Origin: an uncultured Rhodovulum sp.
GTDB lineage: Bacteria; Pseudomonadota; Alphaproteobacteria; Rhodobacterales; Rhodobacteraceae
Reading direction: 5' to 3'
Assembly (NCBI GenBank): GCA_946221765.1
Contig: CAMIMK010000096.1
Coordinates: forward strand, 1 to 9,763
DNA: 9,763 bases
The notes below the pieces were generated by a model that was given only the letters and a program-made list of their open reading frames with translations, did not search any database and was not told the DNA's origin. Below, piece after piece: positions 1 through 6,997 of this stretch. The position numbers and the translations under genes were made by a program. The first letter of the stretch is position 1. Every line of letters begins with the position of its first letter.

Positions 1-2
1 CC

Positions 3-50
3 CCGACGGTCGGGGCCGGCACGCCCTCGCTGGTGCCGCCACAGGAATAG
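3..50 (+). CDS. Possible C-terminal tail of a plus-strand gene cut by the left edge
   Basis: One plus-strand frame enters from the left edge and stops at a TAG at 48-50. It reads a short tail ending in SLVPPQE, and nearly all its codons end in G or C, as in the real genes of this window. With only 15 residues no family can be named. A competing reading on the opposite strand starts at an ATG at 115 and runs off the left edge with VYSCGGTSEGVPAP-like residues, but it has no ribosome binding site and poorer codon use near its start. Either, or neither, may be real. Confidence 0.2.
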   Translation, partial: PTVGAGTPSLVPPQE

Positions 51-432
51 ACGGCGGGTCGCTCTGCGGGGCGTCTTCGCAATCCGGCGTCGCGCCAGCC
101 TGCGAGGCCAGCCATGGTCGAGGCGGGCACCCGGCGCGGCTTCGGGGCAGGGTCTCCGGGTGGACTGTCGAACCAGCGGCCCATCGCGGATCCGTCCATT
201 CGACGGGGGCATTTTGCCCGTAGGGCTGCGGCCAGGCAAGCAGTACACTGCCTGAGGCCGAGCCGGTCCCCGCAGCGCGCAAGCGCGGAGAGGACGGGGC
301 CTCTCGCTCCGAAGACGGTTTCGTCCGGCCGCGCCGGACGGTCCGGCGGTTCACGTGTTGGGCCTTGGGGACGGATCAGCAGATCGCGGCATACGCTGCC
401 GGCGTGAACGCCAGTCCGCGGAGCCGCGGGCC
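51..432. other. Intergenic stretch without a convincing gene, rich in stem-loops
   Basis: No frame here combines a start, a ribosome binding site and a protein-like translation; the 97-codon frame at 114-407 is rich in Arg/Ser/Gly and looks like a by-product of high GC. The stretch holds several stem-loops: GGGCA/TGCCC around a TTT loop (207-219), a bulged 9-bp stem (230-259), a nested hairpin capped by a GCAA tetraloop (265-301), a perfect 8-bp stem (322-340), GGCG/CGCC (401-412) and two CCGCGG palindromes 2 bases apart (416-429). It lies just past the trpE stop, so some may end transcription; none has the T-run of a classical terminator. Confidence 0.5.
322..340. terminator. Perfect 8-bp hairpin downstream of trpE, possible transcription end
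   Basis: CGTCCGGC at 322-329 pairs completely with GCCGGACG at 333-340 across a three-base loop. It lies about 90 bases beyond the trpE stop, on the side where that transcript would end. No run of T follows on either strand, so it is at best a weak intrinsic terminator, or part of a longer structured RNA. Confidence 0.25.
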
Positions 433-1947
433 TCAGTTGGCGCCGCGCGGGGCGGCGAAGAGGATGGCGTCGCGCGCGGCCTGGAACAGGGCCTTGGACT
501 TGTTCACCGTTTCCTGAAGCTCGGCCTCGGGCTCGCTGTCGTAGACGACGCCTCCGCCCGCCTGCACATAGAGGGTGCCGTCCTTCAGCACCGCGGTGCG
601 GAGCGCGATGCAGATGTCCATGTCGCCCCCGGCCGAGAAATAGCCGACGCCGCCGCCGTAGACGCCGCGCTTCTCGGTCTCCAGCTCGTCGATGATCTCC
701 ATCGCCCGGACCTTCGGGGCGCCGGAGACGGTGCCCGCCGGCAGGCCGGCGAGCAGGGCGGACAGCGCGTCCTCCCCCTCGGCGAGGGTGCCGTCGACAT
801 TCGAGACGATGTGCATCACGTGGCTGTAGCGTTCGATGATGAAGCGCTCGTTCGGGTCGACGGTGCCGATCCGTGCCACCCGGCCGACGTCGTTGCGCCC
901 GAGGTCGAGCAGCATCAGGTGCTCGGCCCGCTCCTTGGGGTCGGCGAGAAGCTCGGCCTCCAGCGCGGCGTCCTCGGTCTGGGTGGCGCCGCGGGGCCGG
1001 GTGCCGGCGATGGGCCGGATCGTCACGGTGTCGTCCTTCAGCCGGACGAGGATCTCGGGGCTGGCGCCCACGACCTGGAAGCCGCCGAAGTTGAAGTAGA
1101 ACATGTAGGGGCTTGGGTTGGTCCGGCGCAGCGCCCGGTAGAGCGAGAAGGGCGGCAGCGGGAAGGGCTGGGCCCAGCGCTGGCTCGGGACCACCTGGAA
1201 GATGTCGCCCGATCGGATGTAGTCCTTGGCCCGCTCGACGAGGACGCGGTAGGCCTCCGGCGTGGTGTTGGAGACCGGCGCCGGCAGCGGCGCCAGCGCC
1301 GCCGGCTCCAGCACCGGGGCGGAGGGCGTGCGGTCGAGGTCGCGGACGGCATCCATCACCCGCTCGGCGGCCTGGGCATAGGCGGCGCGGGCGTTGAGCC
1401 CCGAACCCGCCCAAGCGGGGCTGATGACCGTCACCTCGCCCTTCACCCCGTCGACGATCAGCACCACCGAGGGGCGCAGCATCAGCGCATCCGGCAGATC
1501 GAGCGGGTCGGGGTTGATGTCGGGCAGGGTCTCGACGAGGCGCACCATGTCATAGCCGAGATAGCCGAAGAGGCCGGCGGCCATCGGCGGCAGGTCGGCC
1601 GGCAGGTCGATGCGGCTCTCGGCGATCAGGGCGCGCAGGCTCGTCAGCGGATCGGCCGTCTCGTCTTCCCAGGCTTCGGGGTCGAAGCGGGCCGAGCGGT
1701 TCACCCGGGCGCGCGGGCCACGGCATTCCCAGATGACGTCGGGCTTCATCCCCATGATCGAATAGCGCCCCCGCACCTCGCCGCCGGTGACGCTCTCGAG
1801 CAGGAAGCTGTCCTTGCGCGCCTCGGTCAGCTTCAGCATCAGGCTGACGGGGGTGTCGAGGTCGGCGACGAGCCGGGTCCAGACGAGCTGATTCTCCCCG
1901 GCGGCAAAGCGGTCGGCGAAGGCGTCGAGGTCTGGCTGGAGATGCAT
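433..1947 (-). CDS. trpE: Anthranilate synthase component I
   Basis: The chorismate-using subunit of anthranilate synthase, which makes anthranilate in the first step of tryptophan synthesis with the glutaminase TrpG supplying ammonia. The protein has 504 residues, the usual length for stand-alone TrpE. The N-terminal part shows LLES (49-52), the motif family knowledge links to tryptophan feedback binding, so the enzyme is probably feedback-inhibited. The chorismate-binding domain follows, with IAGTRPRG (313-320), the AEHLMLLDLGRNDVGRV block (341-357), TVSGAPKVRAMEII (406-419) and GGGVGYFSAGGDMD (431-444). The start lies 30 bases after the stop of the ppiD-like gene on the same strand. No good Shine-Dalgarno sequence is seen, so it is probably co-transcribed and perhaps translated by coupling. 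trpG is neither fused to it nor visible downstream inside the window. Confidence 0.97.
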   Translation of the reverse strand: MHLQPDLDAFADRFAAGENQLVWTRLVADLDTPVSLMLKLTEARKDSFLLESVTGGEVRGRYSIMGMKPDVIWECRGPRARVNRSARFDPEAWEDETADPLTSLRALIAESRIDLPADLPPMAAGLFGYLGYDMVRLVETLPDINPDPLDLPDALMLRPSVVLIVDGVKGEVTVISPAWAGSGLNARAAYAQAAERVMDAVRDLDRTPSAPVLEPAALAPLPAPVSNTTPEAYRVLVERAKDYIRSGDIFQVVPSQRWAQPFPLPPFSLYRALRRTNPSPYMFYFNFGGFQVVGASPEILVRLKDDTVTIRPIAGTRPRGATQTEDAALEAELLADPKERAEHLMLLDLGRNDVGRVARIGTVDPNERFIIERYSHVMHIVSNVDGTLAEGEDALSALLAGLPAGTVSGAPKVRAMEIIDELETEKRGVYGGGVGYFSAGGDMDICIALRTAVLKDGTLYVQAGGGVVYDSEPEAELQETVNKSKALFQAARDAILFAAPRGAN

Positions 1948-1977
1948 CGCGGGCTCGGGGGTCTGGTGCGGGCGGGG

Positions 1978-3843
1978 TCAGGGAAAGCGGGCGAGGGTCG
2001 TGTCGATCAGGCGCTGGTTCACCTCGACGCCGGCGCGGTCGCGCAGGGTCGTGGTGTAGAGGGCCATCAGGTCGGCGGTTGTGCCATCGCGGACCTGGCC
2101 CCGCACCTGCTCCAGGATCTGGGCATTGGCCGGGGCGGCCGGGTCGAAGGCGGTGACGGTGGTGACCTGGGCGAGGAGGGCGCCGGCGCCGTCCGGCTCG
2201 ACCACCGTGCCACCGTCCGGCGCGGCGAAGATGCCGTCGAGCAGGCTCTCGGGCAGGCCCGGCGGCTGGCTGCCGCGGGTGACCGGGCCGGTGGTCTGGA
2301 CCGTCAGCCCGAGCCGTGCCGCGAGGTCGGAGAGGGCGAGGCCGCCGCCGATCTCGGTTGCGAAGCCGCGCGCCATTTCCGCGAGGGCATCGGCGGTGCG
2401 GGCGGCCGTCCAGTCGGCGGCCACCTGGTCGCGGATCTCGGCGAGCGGGATGACGGCGGCGGGGGCCGTCGATTCGAGGCGCAGCGCGACGAGGCCGCCG
2501 CCGGCGAGTTCGGCGAGGTCGGTCTCCTCGCCCTGCACCGCATCGGCGGCGAGCTTGCGGAAGGCGGGGTCATCGGCGAGCCCGCCGTGGCTGTCGCGGC
2601 TGAGGGCGATGGAGCCGAGCTCCATTCCGGTCTCGGAGGCGATTTCCTCCAGCGTGGCGCCGCTGGCGATCAGGTCCTCGATGGCGGCGGTGTCGTCATG
2701 GACCTGCTCGCCCGCCTGCTTGAGCGCGAGTTCGCGGGCAAGGCCGTCCCGCGCCTCCTCGAAGCGCGTGGTCCTGGCCGCAAGGATGCCGTTGATCCGG
2801 TAGAGCGACGGGCCGAGCGGGCTCTCGACCGGGCCGACGATGCCCGGCCCCGACGCGCCGAAGACCGCATCGCGGACGGCGGGGGCGAGGGAGTCGGCCG
2901 TGACCTCGCCCTGCTCGATCTGGGCCGGGGTCAGGCCGCGTTCGGCTGCCAGCTTGTCGAAATCGGTCTCGCCGGCGTCGAGGCGGGCCTTCGCGGCCGC
3001 GGCCTCGTCGGTGGTCGCGAAACCGATCCGGTCGAGGATGCGCCGTTCCGGCGTGCTGAAGCGGGCGGGGTCGGCTGCATAGGCGGCGCGGATGTCCTCC
3101 TCCGGGATCTCGATCGTCGCCGCGATGCTGTCGGGCGTCATGCTGGCATAGGTGATCGTCTGGGTCTCGGGGCGGGTGTAGCGGTCCGGGTGGGCGTCAT
3201 GCTCGGCCGTGAGGTCGGCATCGGTCGGCGCAGGAATGGGCGTGGTCAGCTGGGCCGCGTCGAGGCGCAGCCAGTCGAAGGTGCGGGCCTCGCCGGCATA
3301 GGTGAGCAGGCGGGTCGTGAAGCCGTCGCCGGGCCGCGTCGCCGAGGCGATGCCGTTGCCGACAAGGGTGCGGGTGATGTCCGCGCGCAACGTGGCCTCG
3401 AAGCTGGCCGGAGTGAAGCCGGTGCGCTCCAGCGCCCCCCGGTAGGTCGTGGCGTCGAAGCCCTGCGCGCCGCGGAAGGCGGGGATGGTCAGGATTTCCG
3501 CGCGCACGCGCGCATCGCTCGCCGAGAGGCCGAGTTTGGTCGCCTCGCCATCGAGCGCCGCCTCGTTCAGCAGCTGGGCAAGCACCTGCCGGTCGAGGCC
3601 GGCGGCGCGGGCCTGCTCCATGGTCAGGCTCTGGCCGGTCTGCCGGTTCATGTCGCGCAGCTGCTGTTCCATGGCGCGGGCATAGACATCGGCGGGGATG
3701 CCCTGGTCGCCCACCGCGGCCACGTCGCGGGAGCCAAGCCCGCCGCCGACGCCAACGCCGAAGCCGGCGAGGCCGACGACGAGCATCGCCATCAGGACCC
3801 ACAGCAGGACGCCGGACTTCCGGGAGCGGAAGGACTGGAGCAT
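1978..3843 (-). CDS. ppiD: PpiD-like membrane-anchored periplasmic folding factor (SurA N-terminal/parvulin family)
   Basis: A 621-residue protein resembling PpiD, which sits in the inner membrane and helps newly exported envelope proteins fold. It begins MLQSFRSRKSG, a positively charged cytoplasmic tail, followed by one hydrophobic membrane segment (about 12-33). A SurA_N-like helical chaperone region comes next (about 35-190), then a parvulin-like region (about 265-352) and a long C-terminal chaperone-like part. Where active parvulins carry a conserved His in an ARHIL-type strand, this protein reads RRILDRIGF, so isomerase activity is doubtful; family knowledge says the PpiD parvulin domain is often inactive. 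The ATG at 3843 was chosen because GAGGAA (3850-3855) sits 6 bases upstream and the membrane anchor starts right after it; longer in-frame extensions are Arg/Pro/Gly-rich and unconvincing. trpE follows 30 bases downstream on the same strand. Confidence 0.9.
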   Translation of the reverse strand: MLQSFRSRKSGVLLWVLMAMLVVGLAGFGVGVGGGLGSRDVAAVGDQGIPADVYARAMEQQLRDMNRQTGQSLTMEQARAAGLDRQVLAQLLNEAALDGEATKLGLSASDARVRAEILTIPAFRGAQGFDATTYRGALERTGFTPASFEATLRADITRTLVGNGIASATRPGDGFTTRLLTYAGEARTFDWLRLDAAQLTTPIPAPTDADLTAEHDAHPDRYTRPETQTITYASMTPDSIAATIEIPEEDIRAAYAADPARFSTPERRILDRIGFATTDEAAAAKARLDAGETDFDKLAAERGLTPAQIEQGEVTADSLAPAVRDAVFGASGPGIVGPVESPLGPSLYRINGILAARTTRFEEARDGLARELALKQAGEQVHDDTAAIEDLIASGATLEEIASETGMELGSIALSRDSHGGLADDPAFRKLAADAVQGEETDLAELAGGGLVALRLESTAPAAVIPLAEIRDQVAADWTAARTADALAEMARGFATEIGGGLALSDLAARLGLTVQTTGPVTRGSQPPGLPESLLDGIFAAPDGGTVVEPDGAGALLAQVTTVTAFDPAAPANAQILEQVRGQVRDGTTADLMALYTTTLRDRAGVEVNQRLIDTTLARFP

Positions 3844-3871
3844 GGTGGTTTCCTCGCAACCGATCCCGGGC

Positions 3872-3900
3872 CTTCTATGCGGTGGCATCCGGCGAGACAA
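3872..3900 (-). promoter_or_regulatory. Candidate promoter of the ppiD-trpE transcript
   Basis: On the minus strand a TTGTCT (3895-3900) and a TAGAAG (3872-3877) are separated by exactly 17 bases and would place the transcript start about 20 bases before the ATG at 3843. This fits a sigma-70-type promoter, but the hexamers are imperfect and no other support exists in the sequence. Confidence 0.35.
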
Positions 3901-4103
3901 GCGGCCCGCCCGGTCAGGCCAGATCCGGGCCTTCGGGCCGCGGGCGGCGGGTGACCGGCCGCGGCGGGGGGCGTGACGCGGGCGTCGCCAGTCGCCATGA
4001 TGCGCCGGATGGCCGGATCCCCCCGCAGAGGAGCCGGAGCGGTCATCGGTGCCACGGAGGGAGACGCGCGACGGAAGGGCCGGCAACCCGGGAGGCGGGC
4101 CTC

Positions 4104-4355
4104 ATGGTCGTGATCGTCGCCTGCTGTCTGGTCGGTGGCCTCGCGGGCTGGGCGGCCGCGCTGTTCTCGCGGGACTCGGCGGCGGCCCGGGTGGGGGCGA
4201 CGGTCACCCTCGGCATCTCGGGTGCCCTGCTGGTGGGCGGGCTCTTGTGGCTGGTCGGGCTCGATTTCGGCGGAGGGCTCCTCGGGGTGCTTCTCGCGGC
4301 CGCGACCGGCGCCACCTGCGGACTGCTGGCCGGTCGGCTCCTGCCCGGCGCCTGA
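4104..4355 (+). CDS. Small three-helix membrane protein, resembling the GlsB/YeaQ/YmgE (transglycosylase-associated) family
   Basis: An 83-residue, almost entirely hydrophobic protein with three probable membrane segments: about 1-20, then 29-51 after a short charged loop (SRDSAAAR), and 55-79. Size, glycine-rich helices and the short polar loop after the first helix recall the GlsB/YeaQ/YmgE family, small inner-membrane proteins linked to stress, whose biochemical role is unknown. The resemblance is by overall pattern, not by a diagnostic motif. The ATG at 4104 was chosen because GGAGG (4091-4095) lies 8 bases upstream and the membrane segment begins at once; the in-frame ATG at 3882 would add an implausible Gly/Arg-rich stretch. 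It is divergent from the ppiD-like gene (260-base gap) and lies 107 bases before the L,D-transpeptidase gene on the same strand. Confidence 0.6.
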   Translation: MVVIVACCLVGGLAGWAAALFSRDSAAARVGATVTLGISGALLVGGLLWLVGLDFGGGLLGVLLAAATGATCGLLAGRLLPGA

Positions 4356-4414
4356 CGGACCCGCCCCGGATTCAGCGGTGGGCAACCCTGCTGCGCTAGC
4401 GTGCCCGGATCGCC

Positions 4415-4429
4415 CGGACGAATCGTCCG
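4415..4429. promoter_or_regulatory. Perfect 7+1+7 dyad, possible operator
   Basis: CGGACGA and its exact complement TCGTCCG flank a single A. The site ends 33 bases before the L,D-transpeptidase start, a position where a repressor or activator could act on that gene. No regulator can be assigned. In DNA this rich in CG, short dyads also arise by chance. Confidence 0.25.
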
Positions 4430-4462
4430 CGCGACGGGTTCCGGAGTGGGTGAGGGGTGATC

Positions 4463-5176
4463 ATGGGGCAGGTATACGCAGGATGCGGGCTCGTCCTGAC
4501 GGCGGTGCTGTTGTCGGGGTGCATGGAGGCCGGCAGCGGTGCCGGGGTCGTCGAGGTCGCGCCGCCGCCCAGCCGGTCGGTGCCGGCACCTCTCGCCGAG
4601 CCCGAGGCATCGCGGGCGGTGCCGCCCGGCCTCATTCCCGCCGACCCGACGGTCTATGCGGCGCGCAATGACGGCGGGCGCAGCCTGCCGGCGATCGACG
4701 TGGCCGCCTTCCACCCGGAACTCCTGCGCAACCGCGTGGCCTTCCAGACCAGCGAGGCTCCCGGGACGCTCGTCATCGACACCAAGGGGCCCTTCCTCTA
4801 TTTCGTCGAGCCGGACGGGATGGCGACCCGCTATGGCATTGCCATCGGGCGCGAGGGCTTCGGCTGGACCGGCACCGGCACGATCGCCCGCACCGCCCGC
4901 TGGCCGACCTGGACCCCGCCCCCGGAAATGATCGCCCGCGATCCGTCGCTGAAGAAATGGGCCGGCGGGATGCCGGGCGGCGTCGACAACCCGCTCGGGG
5001 CGCGCGCGCTCTACATCTATTTCGGCGGGTCCGATTCGGGCTTCCGCGTCCATGGCACCAACCAGCCGAAGTCGATCGGCTGGGCGGCTTCCTCCGGCTG
5101 CTTCCGGATGCTGAACCAGGATGTCATCGACCTCTATGACCGGGTCGGCCGCGGCGCCAAGGTCGTGGTGATGTGA
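4463..5176 (+). CDS. L,D-transpeptidase (YkuD domain) lipoprotein
   Basis: A 237-residue envelope enzyme of the YkuD family, which forms L,D cross-links in peptidoglycan or attaches proteins to it. The N-terminus is a lipoprotein signal: a short hydrophobic segment ending LLSGC, with Cys20 as the probable lipidated residue. A Pro/Ala-rich linker follows, then the catalytic domain from about residue 100. The active-site signature is complete: HGTN (His197 to Asn200), then SSGCFRM with nucleophile Cys213 and Arg215. The ATG at 4463 was preferred to the in-frame GTG at 4457 because the GAGGGG stretch (4453-4457) then has a normal spacing of about 5 bases and the signal peptide is compact. Which L,D-transpeptidase activity it has cannot be told from sequence. 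It converges on the RTX gene, with a strong hairpin between the stops. Confidence 0.93.
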   Translation: MGQVYAGCGLVLTAVLLSGCMEAGSGAGVVEVAPPPSRSVPAPLAEPEASRAVPPGLIPADPTVYAARNDGGRSLPAIDVAAFHPELLRNRVAFQTSEAPGTLVIDTKGPFLYFVEPDGMATRYGIAIGREGFGWTGTGTIARTARWPTWTPPPEMIARDPSLKKWAGGMPGGVDNPLGARALYIYFGGSDSGFRVHGTNQPKSIGWAASSGCFRMLNQDVIDLYDRVGRGAKVVVM

Positions 5177-5181
5177 GCGGG

Positions 5182-5211
5182 GGCGGGGCGGCGCCCGGAC
5201 GCCGCCCCGCC
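5182..5211. terminator. Strong hairpin between convergent genes, likely shared terminator
   Basis: Twelve consecutive base pairs (5182-5193 with 5200-5211) enclose the six-base loop CCCGGA. The hairpin fills almost the whole gap between the L,D-transpeptidase stop (5176) and the RTX stop (5216), so it could end both transcripts. Neither strand has a T-run after it, so termination could be helped by Rho, or the stem may mainly protect RNA ends. Confidence 0.5.
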
Positions 5212-5215
5212 TCGA

Positions 5216-6997
5216 TCAGAGCAGGAAGTCTGCCGAGGTATAGGCGGTATGCGAGACCGACCCGTCGGCGATCCTGACCTCGAATTCGGCCGTTGAATCA
5301 CTGTCGGTATTGCCGCGGATGACGGTATCGGTGCCCACGGTCGCCAGCCAGATATAGCCGGCGGACTTGGTGGTGGTGCCGCCCCATTTGAAGGCATTGT
5401 CGCTGCCACCGGAGATGGCGTCGATCCCGCGGAGGTCGATCCTGTCACCCACGGCGGATCCTGCCCCGTCGAAGGCCTTGCCCGCATCCACCGCGACGAT
5501 GCGGTCCGCCGCGCCGGGCACTGAGGATCCGGTCGTGAAGACGAAGGTGTCGTTGCCCTGGCCGCCGCCGAGCAGGTCCGCGCCACCGCCGCCGGTCAGG
5601 GTATCGTTGCCCATCCCCCCGCGCAGGTCGTTGGCGACCGCATTGCCGATCAGCGTGTCGTTGCCGCTGCCGGCGATGACGTCCTCGACGTTCTTCACGC
5701 GCTCGGCCGACCCGCTCTGCCCCGGGAAGCGGACAACCCCTGTCCCGAGATTGGCCGAGATGCTGGCGGTACTCTCGGAATAGTCGACGGTATCGCTGCC
5801 TTCCCCGCCATAGAACCTGTCGGTACCGGAGCCGCCGGCGAAGGTGTCGTCGCCATCCCCGCCGATGAAGGTGTCATTGCCGGCAAGACCGACCAGTCGG
5901 GCAGAATATCCCCCTGTGTACTTTCCGCCATTTGAAGCGTCGTAGTCGAAGTCGCGGCTGGTCAGTACATTGTCGAGTGAATTTCCGGTAACAGTCGGGT
6001 TTTCCTCGCTGAAGTTACCCCAGTTGAAGGCGCCGTTTTCGATACCGGCTGCGAGCGTATGGCTGCCGTAGCCAAAGACGGTATCCGTGCCCCCGGAATC
6101 ACGGATGATGTCGACCTCAGGGCCGGTCAGGTGATAGCGGTCATTGCCTTCGCCACCATAGAGCTTGTCGGCGCCTGCCCCCCCGAGGAGCGTATCATTG
6201 CCGCTGCCGCCATAGAGAACGTCCTGCCCGTCCATGCCGAACAGGAAATCATTGCCGCTGCCGCTGTAGAGCCTGTCATTTCCGCCTCCGCCATAAAGCC
6301 AGTCATTCCCGGCGAGGCCTTTCAGCGTATTCCCCGAGGAATTCGCGTAGAGGTAGTTCGCGAGTGCGTTGCCCGTGCCGGTCAACGTGCCCTGTCCGGT
6401 GAGGCTGAGGGACTCGACGTTATCGGTCAGTGTGTAGGAGAAACTTGCAGAGACTGTGTCACGGCCGGAGTCCTCTTTCTCGACCACGAGATCCCCGGCG
6501 TTGTCGATGTGATAGATGTCGTTGTCGGTTCCGCCATAGAGGCTGTCGTCGCCGGCGCCTCCGTAGAGCGTGTCCCGGCCCTCCCCGCCGTAGAGCTTGT
6601 CCTGGCCCTGCCCGCCGTAGAGCGTGTCCCAGCCTTCCCCACCGTGGAGTGTGTCCTGGCCCTGCCCACCGTAGAGCTTGTCCTCGCCCCCCTCGCCATG
6701 GAGCAGGTCGTTGTCCGCATTCCCGTGGAGCGTATCCCCTCCGTTCCAGCCGTAGAGGGTATCGTTGCCGGCCCCGCCGTAGAACCGATCATTGCCACCG
6801 GAGCTTTTAGGTGAGTAATCGTCGATGAAGTCGTCGCCGTCTCCCCCGAAAACCGTATCAAATCCGCTGCCGGCGTAGACGGTATCGTTTCCGGCATGGG
6901 AACTGACGCGATCCCACCCGCCAAACGCATTTATTTCGTCATCGAGGGAGCTGCCGTATATGATGTCTCCGGACTCTGTTCCCGTGTAGGATGGCAT
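5216..6997 (-). CDS. RTX calcium-binding repeat protein, probable type I secretion substrate
   Basis: A 593-residue acidic protein made almost wholly of GGxGxDxUx nonapeptides, which family knowledge says form calcium-filled beta-rolls after export. Repeat blocks lie at about 5-160, 221-289, 368-402 and 436-487. They are joined by linkers of the kind found between RTX blocks: DTVSASFSYTLTDNVESLSL (180-199) with GTGNALANYL (207-216), and TGNSLDNVL (337-345). Residues 480-593 resemble the serralysin (peptidase M10) C-terminal domain: NDTFVF, GDRIDLRGIDAI, a Thr/Ser-rich strand region and the end SADFLL, the usual type I secretion signal shape. There is no N-terminal signal peptide, and no HExxH or other enzyme motif. 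The start at 6997 has an ideal AGGAGG (7003-7008) 5 bases upstream. No ABC transporter or membrane-fusion gene lies in the window. A structural, adhesive or surface-layer role is possible but unproven. Confidence 0.92.
   Translation of the reverse strand: MPSYTGTESGDIIYGSSLDDEINAFGGWDRVSSHAGNDTVYAGSGFDTVFGGDGDDFIDDYSPKSSGGNDRFYGGAGNDTLYGWNGGDTLHGNADNDLLHGEGGEDKLYGGQGQDTLHGGEGWDTLYGGQGQDKLYGGEGRDTLYGGAGDDSLYGGTDNDIYHIDNAGDLVVEKEDSGRDTVSASFSYTLTDNVESLSLTGQGTLTGTGNALANYLYANSSGNTLKGLAGNDWLYGGGGNDRLYSGSGNDFLFGMDGQDVLYGGSGNDTLLGGAGADKLYGGEGNDRYHLTGPEVDIIRDSGGTDTVFGYGSHTLAAGIENGAFNWGNFSEENPTVTGNSLDNVLTSRDFDYDASNGGKYTGGYSARLVGLAGNDTFIGGDGDDTFAGGSGTDRFYGGEGSDTVDYSESTASISANLGTGVVRFPGQSGSAERVKNVEDVIAGSGNDTLIGNAVANDLRGGMGNDTLTGGGGADLLGGGQGNDTFVFTTGSSVPGAADRIVAVDAGKAFDGAGSAVGDRIDLRGIDAISGGSDNAFKWGGTTTKSAGYIWLATVGTDTVIRGNTDSDSTAEFEVRIADGSVSHTAYTSADFLL
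6563..6670. repeat. Two tandem 54-bp copies inside the RTX gene (each two 27-bp units)
   Basis: Bases 6563-6616 and 6617-6670 align without gaps and differ at only 7 of 54 positions. Each copy encodes 18 residues, two RTX nonapeptides. Neighbouring 27-bp units (about 6536-6562 and 6671-6730) are more diverged. The closeness at DNA level points to recent duplication or gene conversion rather than mere conservation of the protein motif. Confidence 0.85.

Noticed and set aside
114..407. A 97-codon plus-strand frame after the left edge
   Set aside because: No ribosome binding site, Arg/Ser/Gly-rich translation, and third-position use unlike the real genes.
355..3954. A 1199-codon plus-strand frame running antisense to both trpE and the ppiD-like gene
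   Set aside because: Its translation is a low-complexity Gly/Ala/Arg/Val/Asp-rich string with no recognisable domain. Long antisense frames are expected opposite GC-rich genes, and the minus strand encodes two clear proteins over the same bases.
3792..5053. Minus-strand frames (197 and 336 codons) opposite the small membrane protein and L,D-transpeptidase genes
   Set aside because: They are Arg/Pro/Gly-rich without domains and overlap a transpeptidase with a complete active site on the other strand.
6541..6780. CRISPR-like or minisatellite array because of regular repeats
   Set aside because: The 27-bp spacing has no unique spacers between copies and stays in the RTX reading frame, encoding nonapeptide repeats.
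6059..6814. A 251-codon plus-strand frame with repeated VELVLALPAVERVPAF-like residues
   Set aside because: It is the exact antisense of the RTX repeats, so its regularity comes from the 27-bp periodicity of the real gene. No ribosome binding site was seen.
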